Shown: positions 53,599 to 63,955 of the stretch, piece by piece
Layout of the letters: every line of letters starts with the position of its first letter
How positions within the stretch are numbered: the first letter of the stretch is position 1
Source: Galeopsis tetrahit
Taxonomy: Eukaryota; Streptophyta; Magnoliopsida; Lamiales; Lamiaceae
NCBI GenBank assembly: GCA_963675135.1
Contig: OY776132.1
Span: 9,610,001 to 9,674,000 of the forward strand
Length of the DNA stretch: 64,000 nt
Reading direction: 5' to 3'
The notes under the pieces: model-generated
Told to the model about the DNA's origin: nothing
Seen by the model: the letters and a program-made list of their open reading frames with translations, nothing else
Databases searched by the model: none
Program-made: the position numbers and the translations under genes

Positions 53599-53792
53599 CA
53601 CCTTCCAATTATTCAAATATTCCTAAAATTAAGCAATTCGAATTAATTGTTAATTATCCAAACAAATAAAGTTAAAAAATCTGCATTTTATGAACCAGCA
53701 CCTTCCAATTATTCAAATATTCCTAAAATTAAGCAATTCGAATTAATTGTTAATTATCCAAACAAATAAAGTTAAAAAATCTGCATTTTATG
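53599..53792. repeat. 100-bp direct tandem duplication
   Basis: CACCTTCCAATTATTCAAAT.. at 53599 recurs at 53699 with exactly 100-bp spacing. I see no difference over about 94 bp (ending CTGCATTTTATG in both), so the duplication is young. Confidence 0.9.
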
Positions 53793-54586
53793 TTCCAGAA
53801 ATAAGTGTGTCATAGAGTATACAATTCCCCATATGTTGAATATGCATATATATATAAAATATATTGTGAATTTTAATATGAACAGTGATATGAATTTTGG
53901 TATGTAGAAATGGGTTATGAAGACATATGTTCATTTCAATATGAAGTTTAAAACGACATACAGGACTGAATTTTTTGGTATGCATAAAATAACATGAAAC
54001 AATGTGCACAGAGTGACATGCATATCAATATGCAAAATAGATGTGCACATTTGTAAATGGCATATTGAAACAACAGTTTGTTGTGATGTAGGGATCTCAT
54101 ACTTAATTCCGTTAATATAATTGAAAAGAATTGTTCAGAATAATAAGACGAAGACATAAAATGATAATGCCTACATGTCGGTATCCATGTTTCATATTGA
54201 AAGTTCATTTTGATATGAAGTTGTAGGAGTAGTATATGCACCTTTCAGATGCACTGCGAATAGCAATTGAATAATCAGTTTATCGAAATTCAAGCTGAAA
54301 AGGCTGATTGTAAACCAAACAACATGTGAATAAACAACTTTTTTATCCATAAACTGATAAAAATAGTCTTAGAAAGATAACAATAAGATATGAGACAAAT
54401 TGATAAACCGAGAAGTATATCGGGACACACTATAATCCATTTCAATAAAATTAAGCTTGTCAAATACACTATAATCCATTTCAATAACTCACGATATGAA
54501 AGCTTGTGCATTTAACAAAATTGACCGCCGCCGCACAGATAGGCCGCCACGAAAAACATATGGTGGCTTCGCAACCTCCATCTTTT

Positions 54587-54696
54587 CTTGCAACAAAGAC
54601 GCAGAAAACAACAGCAGGAACAACTATAAGAAGTACTAACAGAAAGACTGGTCTCACATCAGGTCCGAATATTAGCCTACCCCCAAAACAGAATTT
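54587..54696 (-). pseudogene. captured exon of a DHHC protein S-acyltransferase gene
   Basis: The minus strand reads KFCFGGRLIFGPDVRP, then VFLLVLLIVVPAVVFCVFVA. This is the conserved N-terminal stretch of plant DHHC palmitoyltransferases: GRLIFGPD followed by the first membrane helix. An intact acceptor (TTTCTTGCAG) precedes it at 54697, so the piece came from genomic DNA, not from a cDNA. After VAR the match stops. A following stretch (MEVAKPPYVFRGG in another phase) may be a second captured piece. The catalytic DHHC domain is absent. Confidence 0.75.
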
Positions 54697-55359
54697 CTGC
54701 AAGAAATAGAAAGATCACCAATCTTGTAAAGAGCAATAAGACTTGTGCTTGGGGTAAGAACATCATAATCTCCTGGAAGGATAATATTTCTTTAACATAA
54801 TTAATATAGCATTCAAATGTTCAGTAATGCATCAAAAGAAATCAATTCTAACTCTCAAAAACCTTCAAGCAAAACTATAATATCTTACTCCAATAATCGA
54901 CGAAAATTATACTTTACAGACAAACTAACAAGCTAATATTCCTTTCCACTTAATTTCAAATCACTGTGATCACCAGAAATCAAACCAGGCAAGACTTTTA
55001 CTCCTTTCTGACTTGAATTTTTCATTTTCTTAGAACAAAGATGAGAAAAAAAAGCTTCAGAAAACATCGAAAAGATCATTTGGTTGACAAAAACTTCCTA
55101 CAGAAAGCATAAATTTGATCATATTTCACACCAATCCAAATCCCAGAATAAACTTTCAGAAATTATACTCTCCCCTAATTCAAGTACAAGATTAGTAAGA
55201 TTGATCAGAGAAAGAACAAAAGCCTAAATTCAAAACCGTAATTGAAAATCTCAAACCTCAAATGCAATCACTAATTAATATCAAACAACAGATAAATTAA
55301 TCTCAATAAAAGCAGATAAAGTGAATCGAGGTTATATTACTGCCCTCCCAAGCCTGGTA

Positions 55360-55680
55360 TGCCCGCTCCCGATTTCTCATATCTGAGGTTGAATGGTCAA
55401 AAGTCGAAGGGGGTGACTCGTCGGCGATGGCCCCTACACGCTCTTCCATGGCGCCCGCAATAGGGAAGCCTCATCTTCATCTTCGTAGGTTTGCAGACGA
55501 TGATGGGCGGCGGCCATGGAGCTTCGAGGGACGAGTTCTTAGAACGACGGCCATGGGTTTGCGGCCTCCATCTTCCTTGGCCCGCTCCCAATTTCGCAGA
55601 TCTGAGCTTGAACGGTCAAGAGTCGATGGGGGTGACTCGTCGGCGAACGGTGGCCATGGTTGGTTTCTGCAATGAGCGAT
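55360..55680. repeat. GC-rich captured segment with an internal duplication
   Basis: Two ~72-bp near-copies (about 55363-55435 and 55580-55655) share GCCCGCTCCC, ATCTGAG and GGGGGTGACTCGTCGGCGA. The whole block is GC-rich and open in several frames, unlike the AT-rich element around it. This suggests a captured coding or promoter-proximal host segment. The gene is not recognised. Confidence 0.6.
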
Positions 55681-55982
55681 TTGATGAAATGAATATTCAG
55701 ATATCGATTTTGGAAGGTGAGGAATTTGTTGAATGTGCCGTATAATTTGGGAATTAATTGATAACAATTAATTATGATTTTAAATTTCGAATTACATTTC
55801 AAATATATAAATTAAAGGTGTATATGAATATTAAGGGCATTTAAAGTTTTTTGACACTAATTTGACCTTATTAGGGAATTTTAAAAGTTGTAGTTTTTAG
55901 TTGCTTAAAACACTATAGAAATGACCTTATTAGTTAATATTCTCTTCGTAAAATCTACTTTTATTAAAAATGGGGCATGACA

Positions 55983-56248
55983 GAGTGGTATCAGAGCAGG
56001 TCTACGTTGTTGTAGACTTGTAAAAGAAAAAAAAAACTTTTAAAGCTAAAATTATTTAATGTCTATTGAGTTTCAAAAATATTTTAAAATGTAAATGTCG
56101 TCAATCACCACCTCCCGCTCCAGCTCTACGAGGTACATACATTATATGTTATGAGGCAAGCTATGTTATTATTATGTTTCATGTGCATGCATGTTTTATC
56201 AAGCAAATTATGATTTTCGAGGACGAAAATATTTTAAGGGGGGAAGGA
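55983..56248 (+). other. internal region: primer-binding site, spacer, polypurine tract
   Basis: TGGTATCAGAGCAGGT (55986-56001) is a very good initiator-Met tRNA primer site. TTTTAAGGGGGGAAGGA (56232-56248) is the polypurine tract abutting the 3' LTR. Between them is non-coding spacer. The whole interior is 266 bp, about one fifth of one LTR. Confidence 0.9.
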
Positions 56249-57585
56249 TGTAATATCCGTATTTTTTTTTAAATAAATATACATGTATATATTTAATTAT
56301 TCATTTGAGATACATATTTAAAGCCCATTTAAATTCAGGCTTTTGAGATTTTAAATCTTAATTCCTCATTTAAGCCCAAGCCCGATTTTATATATACATA
56401 TAATTAACTAAACCCTAAATTTATCACAATTCAATTCTCATTCTAACTGCACGGCCGTAGCACACCTATAGTAAAGGTACATCTTTTCTTTTCTTTCATT
56501 TGATTTTCATTCCTTTTCTCCACAATTTTGCTAACTAGATTATCCAATGATTCAACTGCATGTCAATTATCTTTTTCTTTAACACCCAAAACCAATTTTT
56601 CCATATTGATTTCGTATAATGCATGCCATGATTCACTTATTTTCCAAATCATGGCGCTTAGGTTATTTAGTTTCTGTGCTCTTTTAATTATAAATTTATA
56701 ACTAAAGTCATTAATAATATTATATATTTTCATAAATATGACCAGAATTAATTTTGTATCCAAATTAGGTGTCCTGTCTAGTCTTTTAATTTATTAAATT
56801 GTTAGTATATTGTAGTAAAATAAGATGATTATTTCAACGATTCATTACTTAATTATTTTAGGTTACGAGGCTTAAAGTTATTTCGTTACATCCATTGCAT
56901 CCACGACATTCATTTCAGGTGGGGTTTTCTAATTTATTATTTACCTCTACAGTGGTTAGTAGAGAAATTTGTTCATTGTTAAATGTTTTACTTGATATGT
57001 TGGATGTGTCTGCTACGTGTTATGTTCCATGTTATCAATGTTATGAAATCAGATAGCCAGGGACTAGTTCACGAGTCCGGGACCATATAAGTTGTCCTCG
57101 AGAATCACTAGGGTCATTAAATTGGCTTTAACAAGGCTCGCAGTGCTCAGTCAGTTTATCAGTCAGTTCAGAATGTGGCAATGTTCTCATGTTTACATTG
57201 ATGTGTTTAACTATCTGTTTAATATTTAATTGTGAACAACTGGGCCCCACTGAGTGTGCTTGCATTACTCATCCCTTCATTTTTAACATTTTAGGTTAAG
57301 GAGGAGATGGATGACAAATCTATTAATGTTTAGTGAAGTAATTAAGTTATTTCTTTTTATGTATTAAACTTTTTATGAGCTTTTGAAACTTGATTCAATT
57401 AATATTCTAAATTTCTTTTAAGTTGCTATTTATTTATTAAGTCTTTCGCTGCAATTTAAGTAATTCTATTTCTAAATAAATTTGTAAAATCATTTTTTGA
57501 ATTAAAATTTTAGTTCATGCCCCTTTATTTTAAAACTGTCAAGTATTTTCGTAAAATCTACTTTTATGAAAAATGGGGCGTGACA
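56249..57585 (+). repeat. 3' LTR of the non-autonomous element
   Basis: 1337 bp, TGTAATATCCG to GGGGCGTGACA. It aligns throughout with 52196-53391 plus 55945-55982, with scattered substitutions and a ~150-bp extra segment near 57008-57160. Both LTRs share a 66-codon minus-strand frame (52508-52708, 56563-56763), which is LTR sequence and not a gene. Confidence 0.9.
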
Positions 57586-58620
57586 GAAACACCTACAACC
57601 AAATATGTGAAAGTAAGATACTTTAGGCAATCTTCCTTTCCAGAGTTCATAAGTGGTTTTGCCTTGACCCTTAGTGATCAAACATCTATTCTGAGTATAG
57701 CATGCAATGTTTATAGCTTCATCCCAAAATTTCTTAGGCAGATTTGAATCAGTAATTAAAGTTCTAGCAGCCTCTTTAAGAGTTCTATTTCTTCTTTCAG
57801 CTACGTACCCCATTCTGTTGAGGGGTTCTAGCTGCTGAAGTTTCATAGGCAATTCCATTTTTAGTGCAATACTCATTAATGTATGAATTTATGAACTAAG
57901 TGCCTTTATCAGATCTTATCTTGATTATGTTAAGGTTTTTCTCATTTGACAATCTCTTCATTAGTTCAGGGAGTTTGACTTGAGTTTCCTTCTTGTTAAG
58001 GAGAAATACTACCCATGTGAACCTAGAGAAATCATCTACTACTACCAATGTTTTCCTTCTTGACATGGTTTACAAACATTTTCTTTAATGAAAACCTCAT
58101 TAGGCAGTCCTTTTACTAATGCATTTCTAGCCAGCTTGTTCATGGATTTAAAATTCAGGTGGTTTAGCCTTTTATGCCATAACCAACTTTGTTCATTTGA
58201 GCTTTTGGCAATAAAGCATGTTGCATCAGTAGACTTGTCCCAGTTAGCAAAATACACATTTCCTTTCCTAGTTCCAGTCAGTAGAGTTTGTTGAGTTTTA
58301 TCTTTGATTATGAATTTATTGCTTATGAACTCAACATTATAACCTTTATCACAAAAATGACTTATACTTAGGAGATTATATTTGAGACCAGCCACATAAG
58401 ACACATTGGATACCTTGACATTACCAATTATCAAGGTACCATAACCTTTTGTTGTTGCTTGTGAGCTGTCTCCAAATGTAACATTGGGACCTTCTTGTTC
58501 AATGAATTCAGTGAGGAGTGTTTTGTTTCCAGTCATGTGCCTTGAACATCCACTGTCCAAGAACCATGATTTCTTTTTATTCAGGCTCCCCATCTTCTTG
58601 TGGTCCTTAGGTACCTGCAA
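57586..58620 (-). pseudogene. older Sirevirus: protease and integrase, deleted
   Basis: The protease motif SWFLDSGCSRHMTGN is near 58560. SWLWHKRLNHLNF and CKPCQEGKH follow (GAG-pre-integrase). At about 58045 a deletion jumps to VVVDDFSRFTWVVFL, removing the stretch with the first catalytic Asp. KIRSDKGT is followed by a stop where Glu is expected. RRNRTLKEAARTLITDSNLP, NRCLITKGQGKTTYELWKG and FHIFGCRCFCH lead to the target duplication of the inserted element. Confidence 0.88.
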
Positions 58621-60170
58621 TAATCAAGTTTTAGGTACCCTTTGAATTTTGGGTCCTGAGAGGTTAGATGTACCTTTAGGAACCCAAACTTGCCTAATAA
58701 CCCTGATTGATTCAAGTTGGCTAAGTTGTTTTCCTCTAGCATCAACATGCACAGTTTTTCCCTGTAAGTTTCAGGAGAGTTGTCATTTCTCCTGAACTTA
58801 TGAGTTCTTTGTGCAGCTTGATGGAATCTTTGAGGATGGGCATATTGATGACCATTACCCTTTGGCATGAAGGGTTTTGGTTGTCTCATTTTATTGTGCC
58901 TATGAGGAGAGTTGGCCTTAAGTTTGTTCAGCTGAGGTTGCCTCAGAAGAGTTGGCCTAGGCTGAACATACCTTGGACAACCTCTATGAATGTTGTTCAG
59001 ATGAGTTGCCCTTCCATTGGGTCTGCTCTGCTGAACACCATTCCTCTTGTATTCAGGGACTTTGGCCTTTTCCTTAGGTGTGGGCCTTGTTCCCTGAAAT
59101 ACTTGAGTGGGCACTTCATGCAGTTTTCCCTTTCCTTTGTTCAGTGGCTGAATTGATTCTTTTTTAGCTTGTTGTGCCACTGATTTAACAAAGATTCTTT
59201 TAGTGTTACTTTTTGAAGCAATACTAAGACAGGGTGAAGATTCAAATGGATCATATCCCAATCCACTCTTTTGAGCCATAGGTCTTTGGAAGCTTTGAAT
59301 TACCTCTATTGCCTTAGAGGATTTATTCATTCCAGACATCTTGTTTTTCAGGCTCTCTTCACTTGATTTAAAAACATCATATTCATGTGAGAGGTTTTCA
59401 AATTTAGCTTCAAGAGTTTTAAGTTCAAAATCTTTTCTTTTCTGAGTGTGTAGTTGCTCATCAAGATGCTTTTCTTGGTCAACTATCCTGAGAGAAGCTT
59501 CCTCAAGTTCTCTCAAGACTTGTTGATACAACTTAGTAGACTTGACATTCACTACACATTCAGCTTGAGAAAGTTTTGTAATATCAGAATATAGAACCTC
59601 ATTTTCTCTCACACAATTATCATGAAGTTCTTGCAATCTAGTGAAGTCTTCCATCAACTTTCCAAATGATAGTTTCAAGTTGACATCACTAGGTTCCAGT
59701 GAGTGAATAGATGATGAACTAGATGAAGAGGATACCTCATCATCTTCTATAGCCATGTTGCACACATCATCATCATCACTGTTAGAGAACAGTCCATCAT
59801 TAGAAGAGTTGAAGCTTTCATCACTTTGAGACTCATCACCAGCCATCATGGATTTTCTGTTGGTGAATCTTCTGTCTCTCTTGGCTTGCCTCTCCTTTCT
59901 CTCGGTTGAGCTGAGTTCATGGCAGTCATATTGAAAGTGCCCTTTCTTTTGGCAGTTGTAGCACATGTCTTCATCATCATCTTTGTTTGAATCATCTCTT
60001 CTTCTAGATGATGAAGTTTCAGCTGTGTTGAACTTTCTTCTATCAGAGTACTTGTCCTTTGATTTTCTTTCTTCAGGCCTTTTATCCTCGGCCTTGCCTT
60101 CAGGAGAGTTGTACCTTCTCCTGACTTTGTTGTCTTGGTAGAATTTCTTTTATCTACCAAACCTTGAGTT
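58621..60170 (-). pseudogene. older Sirevirus: gag zinc knuckle, coiled coil and basic tail
   Basis: CYNCQKKGHFQYDCHEL (about 59960) is a complete CCHC knuckle. Then comes an acidic Ser-rich stretch and a coiled coil (NLKLSFGKLMEDFTRLQELH, LRELEEASLRIVDQEKHLDE). A basic tail follows (RPTPKEKAKVPEYKRNG, RPTLLRQPQLNKLKANSPHR). Near 58635 the end reads VPKT, stop (TGA), LLQVPKD, the same layout as in the younger Sirevirus at 43371. Frameshifts near 59950 and 58750 are visible. Confidence 0.85.
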
Positions 60171-60625
60171 TAGTTTTTCAAACCTTCTAGCCATGAGGGC
60201 TAGCTCTTCCTTCATTTCAGCTTTGGAGACTGACTTTGATGACCTTGGAGTGGACTGCATTTCAGGTTCAGCAGTTTTGGCTTTGAATGCCACTCCTTTG
60301 GTTGGTAAGGAAAGTTCTTCAGTAGGTTTTCTTCTGTTGAGATCAAACTCATAAGCTTTGAGTTTTGAGAAGACTTGTTTACATAGGCATGTTAGAGAGA
60401 TCTTTAGTATTCTGCATCATTACATAATATACATCCCACTTTTGAGTGAGATTCCATAGAATCTTGAGTGCAATTTCTCTCTTGGAGTAAACCTTGCCCA
60501 ATGAGTTGATCTCATTAATTATATCAATGAATCTACCAGTAAACTTGTCAATGGGCTCTTCAGACTCCATTGTGAATTGCTCAAACTTCTGCACAGCCAC
60601 TTGGAGCTTGTTCTCCTTGATCTTA
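60171..60625 (-). pseudogene. older Sirevirus: second partial gag domain
   Basis: VQKFEQFTMESEEPIDKFTG, IINEINSLGKVYSKREIALK and QKWDVYYVMMQNTKDLSN repeat the middle of the gag UBN2 domain already present at about 61200-61400. The sequence reads on into LALMARRFEKLN and joins the zinc knuckle. This duplicate marks a recombination junction near 60630. Confidence 0.8.
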
Positions 60626-61850
60626 TTAAGTTGTTAAGATGACTTTTCCTTCAGAGTATTCAACTCTTTAGTCAAGTCATTGCACAACTCATTAGTTCTC
60701 AGATCATGTTCAGCTTCAGTTTGAGTAATTCTTTCAATTTGAGCATTCAAATGTTTGTTTTCTTTTAATGTTTGATCATGAATTTCTTGAAGTCTCATGA
60801 AGTCTTTCATCAACTTACCAAAGGAAAGTCTTTCATCCTCATCTTCATCTTTCTTCTTTTCAGTCTCTTCTGGATCTCTTTTCATCATTCTTCTTCTCAG
60901 GTGAGTTGTCTTGGTAATATTTCTTGTATTTACCAAAACTGGAGTTTAGCTTTTCAAATCTTCTAGCCATCATTGCCAACTCATCTGAAATGTCAGCTTT
61001 GGAAACTCCTTTTCTACTTTTTCTAGACTTGCTAACTTTCTTGGAGTCAGGTTCATTCGAGTTGGCCTTTAGTACAATTCCTTTGCTTTCAGGTTCCTCA
61101 GTGTTGTTCTTCCTGTTCAAGTCATATTCATATGCCTTGAGTTCTAAGAACACTTGCTGTATTGGCAGTTTTGACAGATCCTTTGTATTATACATCATGA
61201 CAACATACACATTCCATTTGGATGTCAAGCTCCTAAAGATCTTCAAGGCCACTTCTCTCTTGGAGTATTCCTTTCCATGTGACTTGATTTCATTCATGAT
61301 GTTCGTGAACCTTCCATCTAGTTGATCAATGTTTTCATCAGACTTCATTGAGAACTGCTCATACTTTAGAACAACAACATGAAGTTTGTTTTCCTTGATC
61401 TTGTACGTTTCTTCACACATTAGAGCTAATGTGTCCCAAATCTCCTTTGCAGTTGTGTAGTGAAACACTCTACTGATTATAACATTTGGATTGGTTGGAT
61501 ATAGTGTGTTCATTGCAACAAAATTGAGATTATGCTTCTTTCTCTCTTCAAGAGTGAGCTCATCATCATCTTTTGGAATTTCTTGTGCTCCAGCTAATCT
61601 TTGGGCTTCCGTAACATTTGTATTTGACTTCATGAACATAAATGGACCTTTAGTGATCACCCTTAGCATTTCATCATATAGACGGGCCAAATGAGCTCTC
61701 ATCCTTATCTTCTAGAAGTCATAGTTCTCAATAGAGAACATGGTGAGTTCGCAGAAGTAGCTACACTAGAAGTCTCAGAAGAAGATGTGTTAGGCATAGT
61801 GAGTATTTAATCAAGAAATATCTCCAAAGGAGTGTGACATGTGTATGTTG
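60626..61850 (-). pseudogene. older Sirevirus: first gag copy
   Basis: Begins near 61740 (IENYDF, then a TAG where Trp is usual, then KIRMRAHLARLYDEML). The UBN2 domain follows: VFHYTTAKEIWDTLALMCEE, KYEQFSMKSDENIDQLDGRF, SKREVALKIFRSLTSKWNVY. ELAMMARRFEKLNSSFGKYK comes next. The frame then jumps, without a zinc knuckle, into a coiled coil (DERLSFGKLMKDFMRLQEIH) and ends at 60634. The first 100 bp or so is leader. Confidence 0.82.
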
Positions 61851-63108
61851 GGGGGGGGGGATACACGTGTATGTAAAGGTAAGTTGTCTTTATGCAAAGT
61901 CATATGAAAATACTTTAAGATACTTTAATAGATATTAACAAGTATACAACATATATGCAGAATAAATGATAGGCCCTATTATACTCCTTAATAAATAAGA
62001 ACTTAGACACCCAAAAACTAAATAAACAGTAAGCAATAGTAATTACTTAAAACCAAACAATAAAGTAAATGAAGTAAATAAGAACACAAGGTGTATAGTG
62101 GTTCGGAGGCTAAACTGCTCATACGTCCACTCTTCTAATTTAATAGGATAATTCCTTAATCACTTGGAATTAACTTGTTTTTACAGTGCCAAGGTGCACT
62201 CTACTCTTCCTCTTTCTCTTCTCTTAATTTCTTACAACCTTCTCTTGTTGCAATACTCTCAAACTTTCTATGAACACAAAAATACTCTCAAACTATCTCT
62301 TAAGGTGAAAGTAGGGTTTTATTCTTGTACTAACTTGGTGTGATATCCTTTACAACTTAAAAACAAATGTAAAGGCTAGGATATCACTTTCTAGGCTTTG
62401 GATAATAATTTATGAGCTTGCCTAGTGGGGACAAATGATAACACTCAAAAACAAAATGCTTAAAAGCTTTAATCTCTCGAGTGTTTTGAATACTTTTGAT
62501 GCTAGAATGTTGATAGAATGTGTATGGCTTGTATGTCCCGTAATCTTGAAATGTTTCAAGATATGGCCTATTTATAGATAAAGCAAAACTATCCGTTGGT
62601 GGAGATAACAAGCTTATCCATAAATTTAAACTTTCAAATTGTTCAAGGGCCTGCATGCAAATAGTACATGCATTCACGTCCAATTCTGAAAAATTCATTC
62701 AATTCTCAAAATTTATTATGCGCAGTGATAGGTGGCGATTTATCATAGGCTATTTTGGAATAATTATGTCCTTCAAGATAACGGTCTCGTACTGTGTAAA
62801 TGCCTTATCATTCATCGTCTTTGATCATAAGTGTGTCAAGTCCAAAGTATATGAATATCCAAATTCATGATACTTGACTCATTGTCCTTCAGCGTACTTG
62901 CCTTCATGAATTCTTGTCATTTGTTCATAACATATCAACTTCTTGTCTTCAATGCTACTTGTCTTCATGCTCTTGTGTTTCCAGGTCATTTGTCATAGAT
63001 TTAAGAAATCTATCTAACTAAAAATTCATCGTACTTGGGTTTTAGTTAGGGTTTTGGTATCTAATCAAAATCAAATTTTCTTTATTAATAACAAACTATA
63101 TCCCAACA
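61846..63108 (-). repeat. older Sirevirus 5' LTR
   Basis: TGTTGGGG at 61846 to TATATCCCAACA at 63108 on the + strand, about 1.26 kb. It shares GTAAATAA...TATAGTGGTTCGGA...ACGTCCACTCT and the ATATCCCAACA end with the younger Sirevirus LTRs. A minus-strand TATA box (CTATAAATAGG) lies near 62576. No good primer-binding site follows the G11 run at 61850-61860, so the inner border is approximate. The partner LTR is lost with the 3' end. Confidence 0.7.
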
Positions 63109-63867
63109 ATTTCAATTTCTAGGTAAATGTAATTTAGTTTTTTTACTCTAATTGTAATTATAAATGTATTCTTTGTTATTTTATAAATTGTAATTGTAAA
63201 TGGAATTTTAAATGAAAGTACATGTGATCCAAATTAATAATAACAAAGTGAAAAAAAAAAATCATGTGAGTAGTCCCCATACCTAAAAGTTAATTTATTA
63301 ATTAAATCCAAAATAAACTTATTTTGTCTATATCTAAATTAAAGAAAAATTAAATTAATTAACAAATAATTCACACATTGTCACCAAATGTAGTGGAAAT
63401 TAATTAATAGGTAGATTAGAGAGAGAAGAATATAAACATGTGGTATCATAAATGAATTTAGTCAACTGATGTATATTGGTTGCTTGCACGTTATATATGC
63501 GCGCAGTGTTTGAAGATCGAATAACGTATATTGAGATGTGTGCGTAAAAATATAAAAATGAATTTTATAATTAATATAAAAAATATATGTGTGGTGGGGG
63601 GGGGGGGGTAGAAACCAATTTAACTTTTTATATTTTTTGAATGGCCTCAAAAAAATTAAATTTATCTTTTTTTTTTTTTTTTTTGTAAAGTTGTGTTTTG
63701 ATTATAAAAAGTTAAATGTATCATTTCGTAATTTGTTTTGTTTTGGTCCAAAAAAGTTAAATGTAACTGAAAAAAAATGGGACTAAATTGATATACATGT
63801 GGAATACTAATAAACAACTTTCGGAAGATCAAATCGCGTGCAATGTTTGGAAGTTTCAGGTACCACC
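63109..63867. other. AT-rich intergenic DNA with homopolymer runs
   Basis: No gene. G13 at 63596-63608 and T18 at 63667-63684. Two short AAAAAAGTTAAATGTA-type repeats near 63710-63770. It forms the upstream region of the gene at the right edge. Confidence 0.6.
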
Positions 63868-63875
63868 TATAAATA
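63868..63875 (+). promoter_or_regulatory. TATA box of the right-edge gene
   Basis: TATAAATA in the context CACCTATAAATATCCCTAC, 81 bp before the ATG. A C-rich, pyrimidine-rich leader (CTCTATTCTCCACACCAAC) follows, as in typical plant core promoters. Confidence 0.65.
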
Positions 63876-63955
63876 TCCCTACATTCCCCGGCCTTTCTCT
63901 ATTCTCCACACCAACATTATTACTAGCAATCCTAGCTATCTATATTATATCTGTA

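Larger units (their letters stand above)
53392..55944. mobile_element. Mutator-like element (Pack-MULE type)
   Basis: 2553 bp inside the 5' LTR with a 9-bp target duplication TTCGTAAAA (53383-53391 and 55945-55953), the length Mutator elements make. The ends are imperfect inverted repeats: GGGGAAATTATTGTTAAGGC on the left, GAGAATATTAACTAATAAGG for the right end read inward, both leading to (C/T)CATTTC. No transposase is seen. It contains a host palmitoyltransferase exon and a duplicated GC-rich host-like piece, the hallmark of Pack-MULEs. Confidence 0.8.
52196..55982 (+). repeat. 5' LTR of the non-autonomous element (interrupted)
   Basis: 52196-53391 and 55945-55982 are LTR; 53392-55944 is an insertion. 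Compared with the 3' LTR it lacks about 150 bp near 52945 (between GTTGAATGTG and TTATCAGTCAG). It also carries a local duplication AGTATTTTCGTAAAA just before the insertion. Confidence 0.88.
52196..57585 (+). mobile_element. non-autonomous LTR element with a 266-bp internal region
   Basis: TG..CA ends (TGTAATATTAG at 52196, GGGGCGTGACA at 57585) and a 5-bp target duplication GAAAC (52191-52195 and 57586-57590). The element splits an older Sirevirus between the integrase pieces. LTRs: 52196-55982 (swollen by a Mutator-like insertion) and 56249-57585. Between them lie only a primer-binding site, about 230 bp of spacer and a polypurine tract. No gag or pol, so it depended on another element's proteins. 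Confidence 0.9.
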
